Of a stretch of DNA of 64,000 bases, positions 36,551 to 45,244 are shown one piece after another. The stretch is from NBLH01 sp050296515. GTDB lineage: Bacteria > Bacteroidota > Bacteroidia > Bacteroidales > NBLH01. Under the pieces are notes generated by a model that made no database searches, had not been told where the DNA came from, and saw only the letters and a list, made by a program, of their open reading frames with translations. The translations under genes and the position numbers were made by a program. Numbering within the stretch: position 1 is the first letter of the stretch; each line of letters opens with the position of its first letter. Where the stretch lies: NCBI GenBank assembly GCA_050296515.1, contig JBNKRJ010000111.1:43312-107311 (forward strand). Direction: 5' to 3'.

Positions 36551-37663
36551 ATGGGAAAAAACATAATATCAATGATACCTGAGAAAAATAACTTTTCAAA
36601 AATCGATAAATTCGAGTTAAGCGACATTAGTCAATTGATTGATAACAAAACAATTAATTCGCTAAAACCCAAATTTGAAGATGTTACCAGCAATGATAGC
36701 GATTTGGCAGAAGTAAGGCTGAATTACAACAATAGCTGGGATAGAAAATCGAATGGATTAACTCCCGATGCTCGAAAAAAATATTTGGAAGCTGATAAAA
36801 CTTATCACCGTCTGACCAATAATAATATGACAATACATATCAGCAAGCGGGATGTGTACAAACAAGCTGAGTTATATATCAAACACACTTATTATGGAGA
36901 AGGAAATCCTTCTTCATGGCCTGGGTGTTCATTTCATAACTGGGGATTGGCTGTTGACATGGCCCGCTCGGATGATTCTAAACTTGTGCAGGCTTTAAAA
37001 GAGCAGGGTTGGTCACAAACTGAAGAATACGGATCCTGGCATTTTGAATGTACTGGTTCCAGAGATTATGAGAAGGTAGCGAAAATAATAAAGGGATTTA
37101 GAAATATAAGAACTGGCTTGGCTTACAAATGGTCTGAACAAGTTGCATTATATTATGAAAAAAGGAACACTCTGAATAAACGGGTACCCACTTTTAATCG
37201 AAGATTGGAGAATAATAAAGCAGAATCGCAAAGATTGCTTGCTGAGATTGACACTTTTAATATTGATGCTCAAAATCTTAAAAGTGCAACAAATGCTTTT
37301 AATAAAGATATTACCAAATATAATCTTCAGTATGCAAAAATGGAAAAGCTTTTAGCTGATATGGCTGATGAAGCTAACATGAATGTAAAAAGCAAAAAGA
37401 ACGAGGAGTACGATCAGATAGGTCAATGGCTTGAAAATGAACTGGAACGGATTAATATTGAAACAAAAAATATTAACAGAGCAAATAAGGAGCTGAATAA
37501 CAGGAAGGTTACAATACAACAGAAAATTGCAAATTTTGTTCGTGAAGATGACTGGTTAACTACTGAAAATACTGTTCTTGAAAGAATTTCAAAAGAAATT
37601 GAACAACATAAAAGTAATGCAACACTTCATTTAAAAAGTATTGATAATCAAACCTGGAAATAG
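36551..37663 (+). CDS. M15-type D-alanyl-D-alanine peptidase-like protein with C-terminal coiled coil
   Basis: A 370-residue protein. Residues 80-170 resemble the M15 (VanY-like) peptidase zinc site: H129 and D136 in SFHNWGLAVDMA, and H164 in SWHFECTG. The third and last ligands are typical of D-Ala-D-Ala peptidases or L,D-endolysins, although the classical catalytic Glu position is unclear. Residues 195-350 form a long coiled coil with Asn/Lys-rich heptads. No signal peptide or membrane segment is seen, so how it reaches the wall is unclear. Confidence 0.65.
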   Translation: MGKNIISMIPEKNNFSKIDKFELSDISQLIDNKTINSLKPKFEDVTSNDSDLAEVRLNYNNSWDRKSNGLTPDARKKYLEADKTYHRLTNNNMTIHISKRDVYKQAELYIKHTYYGEGNPSSWPGCSFHNWGLAVDMARSDDSKLVQALKEQGWSQTEEYGSWHFECTGSRDYEKVAKIIKGFRNIRTGLAYKWSEQVALYYEKRNTLNKRVPTFNRRLENNKAESQRLLAEIDTFNIDAQNLKSATNAFNKDITKYNLQYAKMEKLLADMADEANMNVKSKKNEEYDQIGQWLENELERINIETKNINRANKELNNRKVTIQQKIANFVREDDWLTTENTVLERISKEIEQHKSNATLHLKSIDNQTWK

Positions 37664-37707
37664 GTTTACTGTTACTATTGATTTATAATTTTGAGAAGCA
37701 GATTCCA

Positions 37708-38211
37708 TTAAAATTTTATTCTGTAAACAAGGCTGAAGATATGTCTGTTTTTGTATTCGTTTTAAATAGTAGTCCGGTTTATAATCAAATGTCAGGTAGT
37801 TTCTTTTGAAAAGTTTATAATCAAACCCAATTGAATAACGCATTTTGTAAAAATCATTTAGATTTATTGATCTAAAAGCTTCCATTACAATAAACGGGGT
37901 GATTTTGTTCATTGGAATGTTGTATTTTATTTTTCCTTTAAACCGGAGTATTTCTTTGTAATCTTCTTCATTACTGTAATTGGCGTAAAGGATTCTAAAT
38001 GAGGGCGTAAATCGATTTATTTTTTTCTAAAAGGTAGTATTTAATCTATATCTGTGAAGATATTCGGTTTCTTTAGATTCTCTTTTATTGACAGTAAAAC
38101 GATAGCTGGCACCCAAAGAGAGAAATCTAAGTAATTCGTATTCAAGCGCAGTTTCAACGATGGTTTTATCCAAAGCAAAGTCTTCATCATAGCGAAATTC
38201 TGGTGTTATAC
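37708..38211 (-). pseudogene. DUF2490-family outer-membrane protein remnant
   Basis: Reads as a DUF2490 protein body but is broken. The 5' end stops at the palindromic element (38205-38281), so the signal peptide is gone. TAG stands at 38027-38029 inside an otherwise continuous frame (between RLNTTF and KKINRF). A one-base indel in an A run near 37760 shifts the last part: only after shifting does it end in the expected HIFSLVYRIKF and stop at 37708. Beta-strand motifs such as DYKLFKRNYLTFDY remain. It is a non-functional remnant or a badly decayed gene. Confidence 0.8.
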
Positions 38212-38281
38212 CGAACCACTGTTAGTATTTGGCTTGCTTCACAAGCTTGCAAACCAAATACTAACAGCGGTTCGGTATAAC
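38205..38281. repeat. 77-bp palindromic element, best copy
   Basis: Arms 38205-38237 and 38249-38281 (33 bp each, 2 mismatches, both G-T compatible in RNA) around an 11-nt loop. It sits exactly at the break of the DUF2490 remnant. A second decayed copy lies at 30359-30431. It looks like a short REP/MITE-like palindromic repeat; no encoded protein. Confidence 0.85.
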
Positions 38282-38555
38282 TTGCGACATTTCACTTAAT
38301 CTTATTTAAACAAATCTAAATCTAACATCCTTTTGTATTATTTGTAATTATCAATACAAAGTAAAAGGAGAGGAGGCTTCTTTTCAACATTAATCAATGT
38401 TTGGACACAATGTATCGACAAACATGCAAGTTTTACCAATGAATAGAATAAAGGGTGAACAGGTACGAAATTGATTGTGTGATTAATATTTATATGGTTG
38501 AAAGTAAGCTTGTTAGCTCTTAGTTAAGACGGATGGGGATCTATTTTAAGTAAAA

Positions 38556-39803
38556 CTAAGCGTGCTGACTTTTTGAATGCGAAACATCATCCTTCTGAGT
38601 TTGGTATGGTGGATATTCGTCATCAATTTTTCTGCAAACTTTAAAGAAGAAATCGTTATCTTTTTCTCCTCTTAGCGTTATTCGTAGAAACTGATTGCCA
38701 TTTCTTGCCGGAAAATTGACATAGGAAGTTATAATTCCATTTTTCTTAAATTTATAATCAAGTTCGCGATCGGAGATGTATTCATTCCTTAAAAGAAATA
38801 TGTTTGTGTAAGTGGGAATATACTTAAAACTTTCAAGCAGGTCTAATTTGCTAAATAAATCAGTAGCTAGTCTTCTTGTTGTTCGTTGTGTGTATTTCAA
38901 AAATTCCCTGTCACCTAAAGCAAGGCTTGCCATGTTTAAAGCCAATTGGGTTACAGGAAAATGTGTACGCAGCATTAGCATTGCTTCAACAATATCTTTT
39001 GAAGAAGAAATTAAATAGCCAATTCTCATTCCGGCTAGACCATAGGCTTTGGAAAAAGTTCGCAGAACCATCAGGTTGTCATACTTTCTGGTAAACTTAA
39101 TCATAGATCTTTTACCAATCTTCTCAAGATATTCGATATAGGCTTCATCAACTACCACAAAAGAGTTTTGTTCCTTTGCCAGGCAAACTATTTCTTCAAG
39201 AGTGTCTTCATTTATTACCCGACCTGTTGGGTTATTTGGGTTCGCAATCCAAACAATTTTTGGCTTAAATTTTACTATTTGCTCTTTTAGTTCATTAATT
39301 TTCTCGTTTGTTAAGTCGAAATTATCCTCTTTATGTAATTCTACAAAAATTGGAATAGCTCCCATTCGCTCAGAATAGTCCTCGAAAAGATAAAATGATG
39401 GAACAAGGCTTATGTAATAATCTTTCGGATCAAAAAATACGCGAGAGATCAGGTCCAGGATAGCATCAAGTCCTGTGCTGATTACTACCCAATCAGGATT
39501 AATTTCATGCTTTTCGGCAATTCTTTTTCGTATTCGTCCATGTATTACCTCAGGGTAATTGTTAAGTTGCATGTCTTCTTCCTGAATATTCCTTAATCGA
39601 CGCAAGAACTGGTAAACTAATGGTGAAAAGCCAATTACGTTTTCCCCTAAATCAAATCTATAGATTCGTTTCAAATCATGTTCTTCCACTATCTGGTCAA
39701 TTTCCTCACCTTTTGAATATGATTTTGTTACATACCCTTTTACTCTTTCAAAAAGTGCCTGTCTGGTAGATTGATTGAAGAATTTATAAGTTTTCTGAAG
39801 CAT
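38556..39803 (-). CDS. HisC-like class I/II aminotransferase
   Basis: A 415-residue fold-type I PLP aminotransferase. The PLP lysine motif is RTFSKAYGLAGMRIGYL. The N-x-(x)-N-P-T-G region is WIANPNNPTGRV, and DEAYIEY and RITLRG are also typical. It resembles histidinol-phosphate aminotransferases but has an extra N-terminal segment of about 40 residues. It stands at the end of a cluster with a DgcN-like enzyme and a GNAT protein, with gaps of about 74 and 86 bp, and not among his genes. Amino-acid transamination in a D-amino-acid context is inferred. Confidence 0.8.
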   Translation of the reverse strand: MLQKTYKFFNQSTRQALFERVKGYVTKSYSKGEEIDQIVEEHDLKRIYRFDLGENVIGFSPLVYQFLRRLRNIQEEDMQLNNYPEVIHGRIRKRIAEKHEINPDWVVISTGLDAILDLISRVFFDPKDYYISLVPSFYLFEDYSERMGAIPIFVELHKEDNFDLTNEKINELKEQIVKFKPKIVWIANPNNPTGRVINEDTLEEIVCLAKEQNSFVVVDEAYIEYLEKIGKRSMIKFTRKYDNLMVLRTFSKAYGLAGMRIGYLISSSKDIVEAMLMLRTHFPVTQLALNMASLALGDREFLKYTQRTTRRLATDLFSKLDLLESFKYIPTYTNIFLLRNEYISDRELDYKFKKNGIITSYVNFPARNGNQFLRITLRGEKDNDFFFKVCRKIDDEYPPYQTQKDDVSHSKSQHA

Positions 39804-39876
39804 GGGGTTGACTTTCTTTTTTCAGTAATAAGTATTTAGTTTGATTAGACTATTTTATTCATTAATTGTTGGGTTC

Positions 39877-40947
39877 TCAATTATATTTTTCTTTCAAATG
39901 TTTTAAAACTGCATCAAGCAGAATTTTGGGGCCTCCAATTTTTCTTGCATCTGCAATGGGTAAATTCGGTATTTCATTTCTATCTCTCATTTTTTCCAGT
40001 GTTTCAATGTTGTCATCCCCAATAGTTGCAATGGCTACAACTTTGAAATCATTCCCACCAGGCAAGCTGAGACTTTCAATTATTTTTATTTCATCTTTAA
40101 GTTTGCTCATTTTAAAAATAGGTGAGTCTCCGTATTCTACATGCATTTTTCTTTTTTCGTCATGTACCATAACAATAGCATGTGGGTTTCCAGCATGTAG
40201 TAAAGAAAGCACAACTGAACCTCCATAATGCATTATGGAGGCTTGCCCTTCAAGGAATATAATATCAAACCCTTTTTTATCAATTGTATAGATTAGTTCT
40301 TCTATTGCTCCTGCAACATAATGAGTTGGAATTGAGTCAAATACAATTCCTCCATCACACCCCAGCATAATGCCTGTTTGACCGGTTGCCGCAAAAGCCG
40401 CTTTGATCCCTCGTTTTTTTGCCTCTATATATAATTCATAAGCTGCAGTTCTTTTGCCTAGTCCGCAGTCTGTTCCCGCAACATAAACTACTTTTGCGTG
40501 TATATTCAAAATCTTTCCATTCGGAATTCGTTTTATTTTATTAGGTTCTCTTAAATCGAATAGTTTAACTCCATTTTCTCTTGCCAAGTTGACCAGTTCA
40601 ATATTATTATTCAATAAGTTAAACCCCGGATTAACTATATCCATCCTAGCAACAATGGCAAGTTTGATTTCATCAAAGCTGGTATTTATAGAGTTTTCCA
40701 TTAAAATAACGACTCCAGGACGGTGTTTTAGTGTGTCAGAGAATTTGGCATATACGGGAATTTTCTTTCTAACACCAGGTAATCTTGTACTCGTATTAAT
40801 ACCTACTTTGTTTTTATCAATTAAAGCAACTACATTAAAAACAGTGCTATGCATTAACACTCCGTTAATTGTTTTCCCTAAAATTTCTCCTACATACCCA
40901 TGAGCAAGAAATACAGCATTTGTGTTTTTATAATATTCTTGTAGCAT
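39877..40947 (-). CDS. DUF1611 protein, DgcN-like N-acetyltransferase
   Basis: A 356-residue protein with the DUF1611 layout: an N-terminal Rossmann-like part (1-135) followed by a P-loop-type domain. The Walker A-like motif VAGTDCGLGKRTAA is at residues about 156-169, and FLEGQASIMHYGG follows. DgcN, a D-glutamate N-acetyltransferase described in marine bacteria, belongs to this family. The usual partner DgcA (an enolase-superfamily racemase) is not in the window. Assignment to D-glutamate is inference; the family is certain. Confidence 0.78.
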   Translation of the reverse strand: MLQEYYKNTNAVFLAHGYVGEILGKTINGVLMHSTVFNVVALIDKNKVGINTSTRLPGVRKKIPVYAKFSDTLKHRPGVVILMENSINTSFDEIKLAIVARMDIVNPGFNLLNNNIELVNLARENGVKLFDLREPNKIKRIPNGKILNIHAKVVYVAGTDCGLGKRTAAYELYIEAKKRGIKAAFAATGQTGIMLGCDGGIVFDSIPTHYVAGAIEELIYTIDKKGFDIIFLEGQASIMHYGGSVVLSLLHAGNPHAIVMVHDEKRKMHVEYGDSPIFKMSKLKDEIKIIESLSLPGGNDFKVVAIATIGDDNIETLEKMRDRNEIPNLPIADARKIGGPKILLDAVLKHLKEKYN

Positions 40948-41032
40948 TTTTATTCAACTATTCGTGGCCCCGATTTAAGAATTTATAAAAAGCTATTTGA
41001 ATTATTTTGTTTGTCTTGGATGGTAATTAATG

Positions 41033-41842
41033 TCATAAATTACATTTTTCAAGGAGGTAGTAATTTTCCCTTTTATTGTTAATTATTCTTGTATAAAATT
41101 CTGTAATTGTATAATTCTTTTTGTTTATATACTCTGTAAATAGCATTCTTGTTTCCATACGCCATTCTAAAGCTTTTTGTTCATCCATCTGTTTGAGTTT
41201 TAAAAAGTCGTCTGGAATTTGGATTAGTAATTTATTACTGCTTTCAATTTTTTTTGTTGTAGCTACAGGATATTCTTTAAGTAGCTCTTCAAGATTTTTC
41301 TTTTTGTAAATGCCTTTTATTTTTTGATGTACTCTTTCAGAATCTAGATCCCATCTGATTAAAACCTTATCAATTGGGATGTTTATTCCAGGTAATTCAT
41401 ATGCTTCTGGCTCATATTTAATACCTTTCATTCCAAATTTATTGATATATAAATTTCCTAAATTTCCCTCTAAACTTTCGTATATCCCATACCATTTTTT
41501 TATTTTATGCATAAGCGCATTTTCTCTTAGATTCATTAATAGTTTATATCCTACATCTTTTTTCCTATATTCCGGCTTATTCCCCAAAATCACTCCATAT
41601 ATGTTTTTCTCTTCAACTCCAGCAATATTTAAGAAAAAACCAATCAGGACATTTTTATTGTTTTCATTTGTGAAGGCACCTAGTGCAAACCCTGTTCGCG
41701 GAAATTTCCGTGTCAATAAATTTAGAAAGACAGGTGGTAGTACATCTTTATCTGCAACTCCTAAGACTTTTTTCTGAAGCTCATAACATTCTTCGAATTC
41801 TTTAAAGCCAGAAAGTTCCCTGTACTCTATATCCTTTAGCAT
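41033..41842 (-). CDS. GNAT-superfamily acyltransferase (COG3375-like)
   Basis: A 269-residue protein. A GNAT domain occupies residues about 5-150, with the acyl-CoA site PEYRKKDVGYKLLMNLRENAL. The C-terminal part contains DKVLIRWDLDSERVH, typical of the COG3375 branch. Members of that branch are often found with N-acylamino-acid racemases, where a related GNAT acts as a D-amino-acid acyltransferase. It is the first gene of the aminotransferase/DUF1611/GNAT run and has a long, promoter-bearing upstream region. Confidence 0.75.
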   Translation of the reverse strand: MLKDIEYRELSGFKEFEECYELQKKVLGVADKDVLPPVFLNLLTRKFPRTGFALGAFTNENNKNVLIGFFLNIAGVEEKNIYGVILGNKPEYRKKDVGYKLLMNLRENALMHKIKKWYGIYESLEGNLGNLYINKFGMKGIKYEPEAYELPGINIPIDKVLIRWDLDSERVHQKIKGIYKKKNLEELLKEYPVATTKKIESSNKLLIQIPDDFLKLKQMDEQKALEWRMETRMLFTEYINKKNYTITEFYTRIINNKRENYYLLEKCNL

Positions 41843-42223
41843 TTACGAATAAGTTAAAATGAAAATTGCTGTCTCTTTGAATATTTCAAATAACCATGCA
41901 ATTCGTAATATCTTAATTCAATATAAATACGAAAATAGTGTAACCAATCATCCTAAAACGATTGATTAGTGTGTGAAAAATACCATTCCCTGTTTTTAAG
42001 TATAAATGATAATAGTTGTTCCTGGAAACTCTGCCATGTAAATTTAGAAAATGTCGAGCAAATGGATTTATATATTGCTAACCAAGCCTTGTACACTCAA
42101 TAAAAAGGCAAACAGTATTGCAACCATTAGCTAAACATATCACTTTGTGCTATCCCATTTATACAATGTATTCATTCCCTTTGCGAAAATTGCAATGCTA
42201 TAAAAAGCACCTCAATTATTTGG
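41843..42223 (-). other. Long untranslated leader or gap before the GNAT gene
   Basis: No gene or known riboswitch is seen. Only very short start-stop frames of about 12 codons occur. If the promoter at 42224-42254 is used, this is a leader of about 380 nt that could carry an unnamed RNA regulator or attenuator. Confidence 0.45.
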
Positions 42224-42254
42224 CAAATATATAATTCATTTTTATTAATGCAAA
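42224..42254 (-). promoter_or_regulatory. Bacteroidota promoter upstream of the GNAT/DgcN/aminotransferase run
   Basis: Minus strand: TATATTTG (complement of 42224-42231) with TTTG (complement of 42251-42254), spacer 19 bp. Both elements are exact matches to TTTG-N19-21-TAnnTTTG. It points towards the GNAT ATG at 41842, about 380 bp away, so it would give a leader of about 375 nt. Confidence 0.75.
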
Positions 42255-42369
42255 CATGCTTAAACGTGATAGCGTATGGTGTCCTTGGTTTAGGATGGAA
42301 CAAAAGGAAATTTTTTATAAATGTGCGACTACTTTATAATTTATTTTAGACTCATTGAAATAAAAATGA

Positions 42370-44508
42370 CTAAAACTTATATGATAATGAGAAGATGTAT
42401 TGTGTTCCTGCCCTTTTGGGTTGATGTGCATATTCCGTATCCTGGTCATAGTATTCAGCGTTAAAAATATTGTACACTTCAGCTGATAATTCCATGGAAT
42501 GAAAAAAATTTATGACTCTAAGTTTAGCATTTAGCAGAAAATAGTTTCCAATTTCATCTTGAGATAACAGGGTCTTATTCCCTTCAAAATCAAGAATATA
42601 GCTACCTGTGTTGTCAATTGCAAAATATTTCTCTCTTTCACTCCGATACATTAAATTGGTACTTAAATTAAAAAACTTCATGAATTTATAATTTAAACCT
42701 AAGTTTACTTTATGTGGGGCTATATCCCTGTGTTTGAAAGTTTCTGTGGTATCACTTGTTATATGATTTTCTGACAAGGTATAACTATAATTTAAAAACA
42801 TATAGAATTTCTTACTAGCTATCATTCGAAATTCATATTCTAATCCCATTGATATATTCTTACCAATGTTAGAATATGGGTTTCCCCGAGTACCAGATGT
42901 TACCCCCTTGGCAAAAATCATATCTTCTAAAATATTATAAAATATAATTAATCTATTATTAATGGTTTTACTAAAATTATAATCAATAGATAATTCTGAA
43001 GTTTTAATTTTTTCAGGTTTTAAATCTTTATTACCAACTGTAAAGCCAGTTTTTCTGTACTGCTCCTGACTGTTTGGTGCACGATAGGCCTGACCGTGCA
43101 AAATCTTGAGAATTAAATTCCTGTTTGTATTCCATACTAATGCTAATCTAGGGTTGAAAATGCTGCCAAATTCACTGTCAATATCATATCTGCCACCCAT
43201 TGTAAAACTTAAATTGTCAAAAGGGGAATATACATTTTGAAAATAAAATGCAATATTATAATAATCATGGCCATTACCTTCTATCCATCCTCTTTCTTCT
43301 TTGATTTGTGTATATTTTCCTCTATATACTAAATATCCATTTTCCATATACGTTAATGGTGCGCCAGTGTAAGTGTCATAGCTTGATATTAACTCAACAT
43401 CCTTAATACCATACTTATCAGCTTGTAGACCAAATAATAAGTAGTTATTTTTTAATAGATTCATGTTTACATTAACATCGGTTCCATAAGTATAGGCCTT
43501 AAATTCAGGAGTTACGTATGCTCCATTCGGGTAAACTGAGGAATAAGGTTCTTCTGTTATTTGATTATGAAATATTTCAATATTTTGTACCTGAAATTCA
43601 TTCCTTCCGTATAACTTGGCAGTTAAATCTACTTTTGAACTAATTTTATTGTTATACTCTAGAGAGTATATTCCAACTTTTGAACTTTTATCAGTTTCCG
43701 TAATAAATATTCCTGGAGACATTCCATTAACAATGTCAGAATACATTGCATTGAATGTGAGATTCTTATATCTTAGCTTTGAAGTAATGAATAGATTACT
43801 AAAGTCCAAATTCCAAACAGATTCGCCACCCATACCGTTGTTGAATCTAGAATCAGTAACATCAGATTGTATTTTTTCAACAGAAAAATAGGAATCGAAA
43901 TTTTTAGATTTAGTTCCACATGATGCACCAAAATCGTAATGATTAAAATTTCCAATGGAAGTATATAAATCTACATCAATTTTATTTTCACCGGTTTTGG
44001 TAATAATATTTATTACACCAATTAGGGCATTTCTCCCATACAATGCAGAACCAGGACCTCGTATAATTTCAATCCGTTCAATAGAGTTAATGTCAAATTG
44101 CTTTAAAGTACTCATGCTTGTACCGTACATAATGCCATTATAAGGTACACCATCTTTAAGTACCAAAAAACGAGACGTAGTTAAATGATCTTTCACTCCT
44201 CTTATACCAATGCTAACTGCTCCTGTGCGTCCCTTTGAAAACTCAAATCCAGGCACATATTGTAATATATCAGTCAAATATCTTGCACCTGTATTTTTAA
44301 TGAAATCTTCCGATAAGATGGTAACTATTGAAGGAGATTCACTCAGTTTTGTAGCTGATTTTGTGGCAATACTTACTTTGGTGTTCATTAATTCTTCAAT
44401 GCTTAAATCCAGCACCGATTCCAATGTTGTGTCTTTCTCACTTTGAGACAGAATGCTGCTATAGACGCACATTAAAACAAGGATGAATAACAGGTATGCT
44501 TTGGTCAT
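42370..44508 (-). CDS. TonB-dependent receptor (copy A)
   Basis: A 712-residue outer-membrane receptor. I prefer the ATG at 44508 (MTKAYLLFILVL..., a clean signal peptide) over the TTG 24 bp upstream. The plug domain (SPSIVTILSEDFIKNTG; VSIGIRGVKDHLTT; RIEIIRGPGSALYGRNALIGVINI) is about residues 50-170, and the beta-barrel runs to the C-terminal SLSYKF. Plug residues resemble siderophore/cobalamin-type receptors, but no ligand can be named. It is a close paralogue of the receptor at 47710-49872, with the YfiR-domain kinase between them. Confidence 0.93.
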   Translation of the reverse strand: MTKAYLLFILVLMCVYSSILSQSEKDTTLESVLDLSIEELMNTKVSIATKSATKLSESPSIVTILSEDFIKNTGARYLTDILQYVPGFEFSKGRTGAVSIGIRGVKDHLTTSRFLVLKDGVPYNGIMYGTSMSTLKQFDINSIERIEIIRGPGSALYGRNALIGVINIITKTGENKIDVDLYTSIGNFNHYDFGASCGTKSKNFDSYFSVEKIQSDVTDSRFNNGMGGESVWNLDFSNLFITSKLRYKNLTFNAMYSDIVNGMSPGIFITETDKSSKVGIYSLEYNNKISSKVDLTAKLYGRNEFQVQNIEIFHNQITEEPYSSVYPNGAYVTPEFKAYTYGTDVNVNMNLLKNNYLLFGLQADKYGIKDVELISSYDTYTGAPLTYMENGYLVYRGKYTQIKEERGWIEGNGHDYYNIAFYFQNVYSPFDNLSFTMGGRYDIDSEFGSIFNPRLALVWNTNRNLILKILHGQAYRAPNSQEQYRKTGFTVGNKDLKPEKIKTSELSIDYNFSKTINNRLIIFYNILEDMIFAKGVTSGTRGNPYSNIGKNISMGLEYEFRMIASKKFYMFLNYSYTLSENHITSDTTETFKHRDIAPHKVNLGLNYKFMKFFNLSTNLMYRSEREKYFAIDNTGSYILDFEGNKTLLSQDEIGNYFLLNAKLRVINFFHSMELSAEVYNIFNAEYYDQDTEYAHQPKRAGTQYIFSLSYKF

Positions 44509-45244
44509 GGCTAGAATATTTAGGTTCCTCAATGTACTAAATATAGATATTATTTTGCAGAATGCGAAAGTGGAAGATTGAGTATATCTAACTAAAATTT
44601 CATGATTTTATTTGTGACTACTAATTATTACCTCTTGACATTTCCCATGTTTTATAGATTCCCGAATAATAGGTACTTGTATTATCATTATCAAAAATAA
44701 ACTATGATAATCAGCAACTTATAATTACTATTGTGTGAAATTTAACTTTGTTTTTCAATGAGGCCGATCGGGCTATTTATCCATATTGATAATTGTTGAA
44801 TTTTATTCATAAAATTAACTTGGGACACATCAGTTACCTCCTTTTGTTTGAACCGTTTAAAAAAAATATTTGAAATGATTATTTATTTTTCAAGTATTTA
44901 TACTTTCTATTTAAAATTTAGAAAAGAGTTTGCAAAAATTGAATATAAAAAGTGTTATAAGCATTGGGATTCTTACCTGATATTTAGAAATAGCACAATT
45001 GTTTGTATCAGGGTGAACTTTGGAAGGCATTTTATATTTCAGTAACTACATTCCAATATCGTGAATCGTTTCTTAATTTTTTGAAGATTAAGCAAGTTTT
45101 ATTATTCGGGTTGTGATATTATATTAGAATTATGAAGGATTTGAATACTCAGTTGGGTAGACTGTCAAAAATGCTTGAAGTATATGGTTTTATTGTACTT
45201 TGTCATTTTATTAGAAACAAAAAGAACTATATTTGTAGACTTAA
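44509..45244. other. Intergenic region between receptor A and YfiR kinase
   Basis: No supported gene. A 65-codon frame at 44848-45045 has a non-ATG start and no recognisable features, and I do not believe it. Near 44537 a CTAAATATA on the plus strand reads as a TATATTTAG-like -7 element on the minus strand, about 30 bp before the receptor ATG. Plus-strand TATATTTG at 45228-45235 is listed separately. Confidence 0.5.
45228..45235 (+). promoter_or_regulatory. -7 promoter element of the YfiR kinase
   Basis: TATATTTG, 9 bp before the ATG at 45245. A TTTG at 45199 is 25 bp upstream, longer than the usual 19-21. If used, the transcript would be almost leaderless. Confidence 0.45.

Noticed and set aside
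37631..37707. Extended C-terminus of the 93-codon minus-strand frame
   Set aside because: It overlaps the M15-type gene and appears only because of a frameshift; the family-like end is at 37708.
44848..45045. 65-codon frame between receptor A and the YfiR kinase
   Set aside because: It starts with TTG, has no motif or signal, and lies in an AT-rich gap; likely chance.
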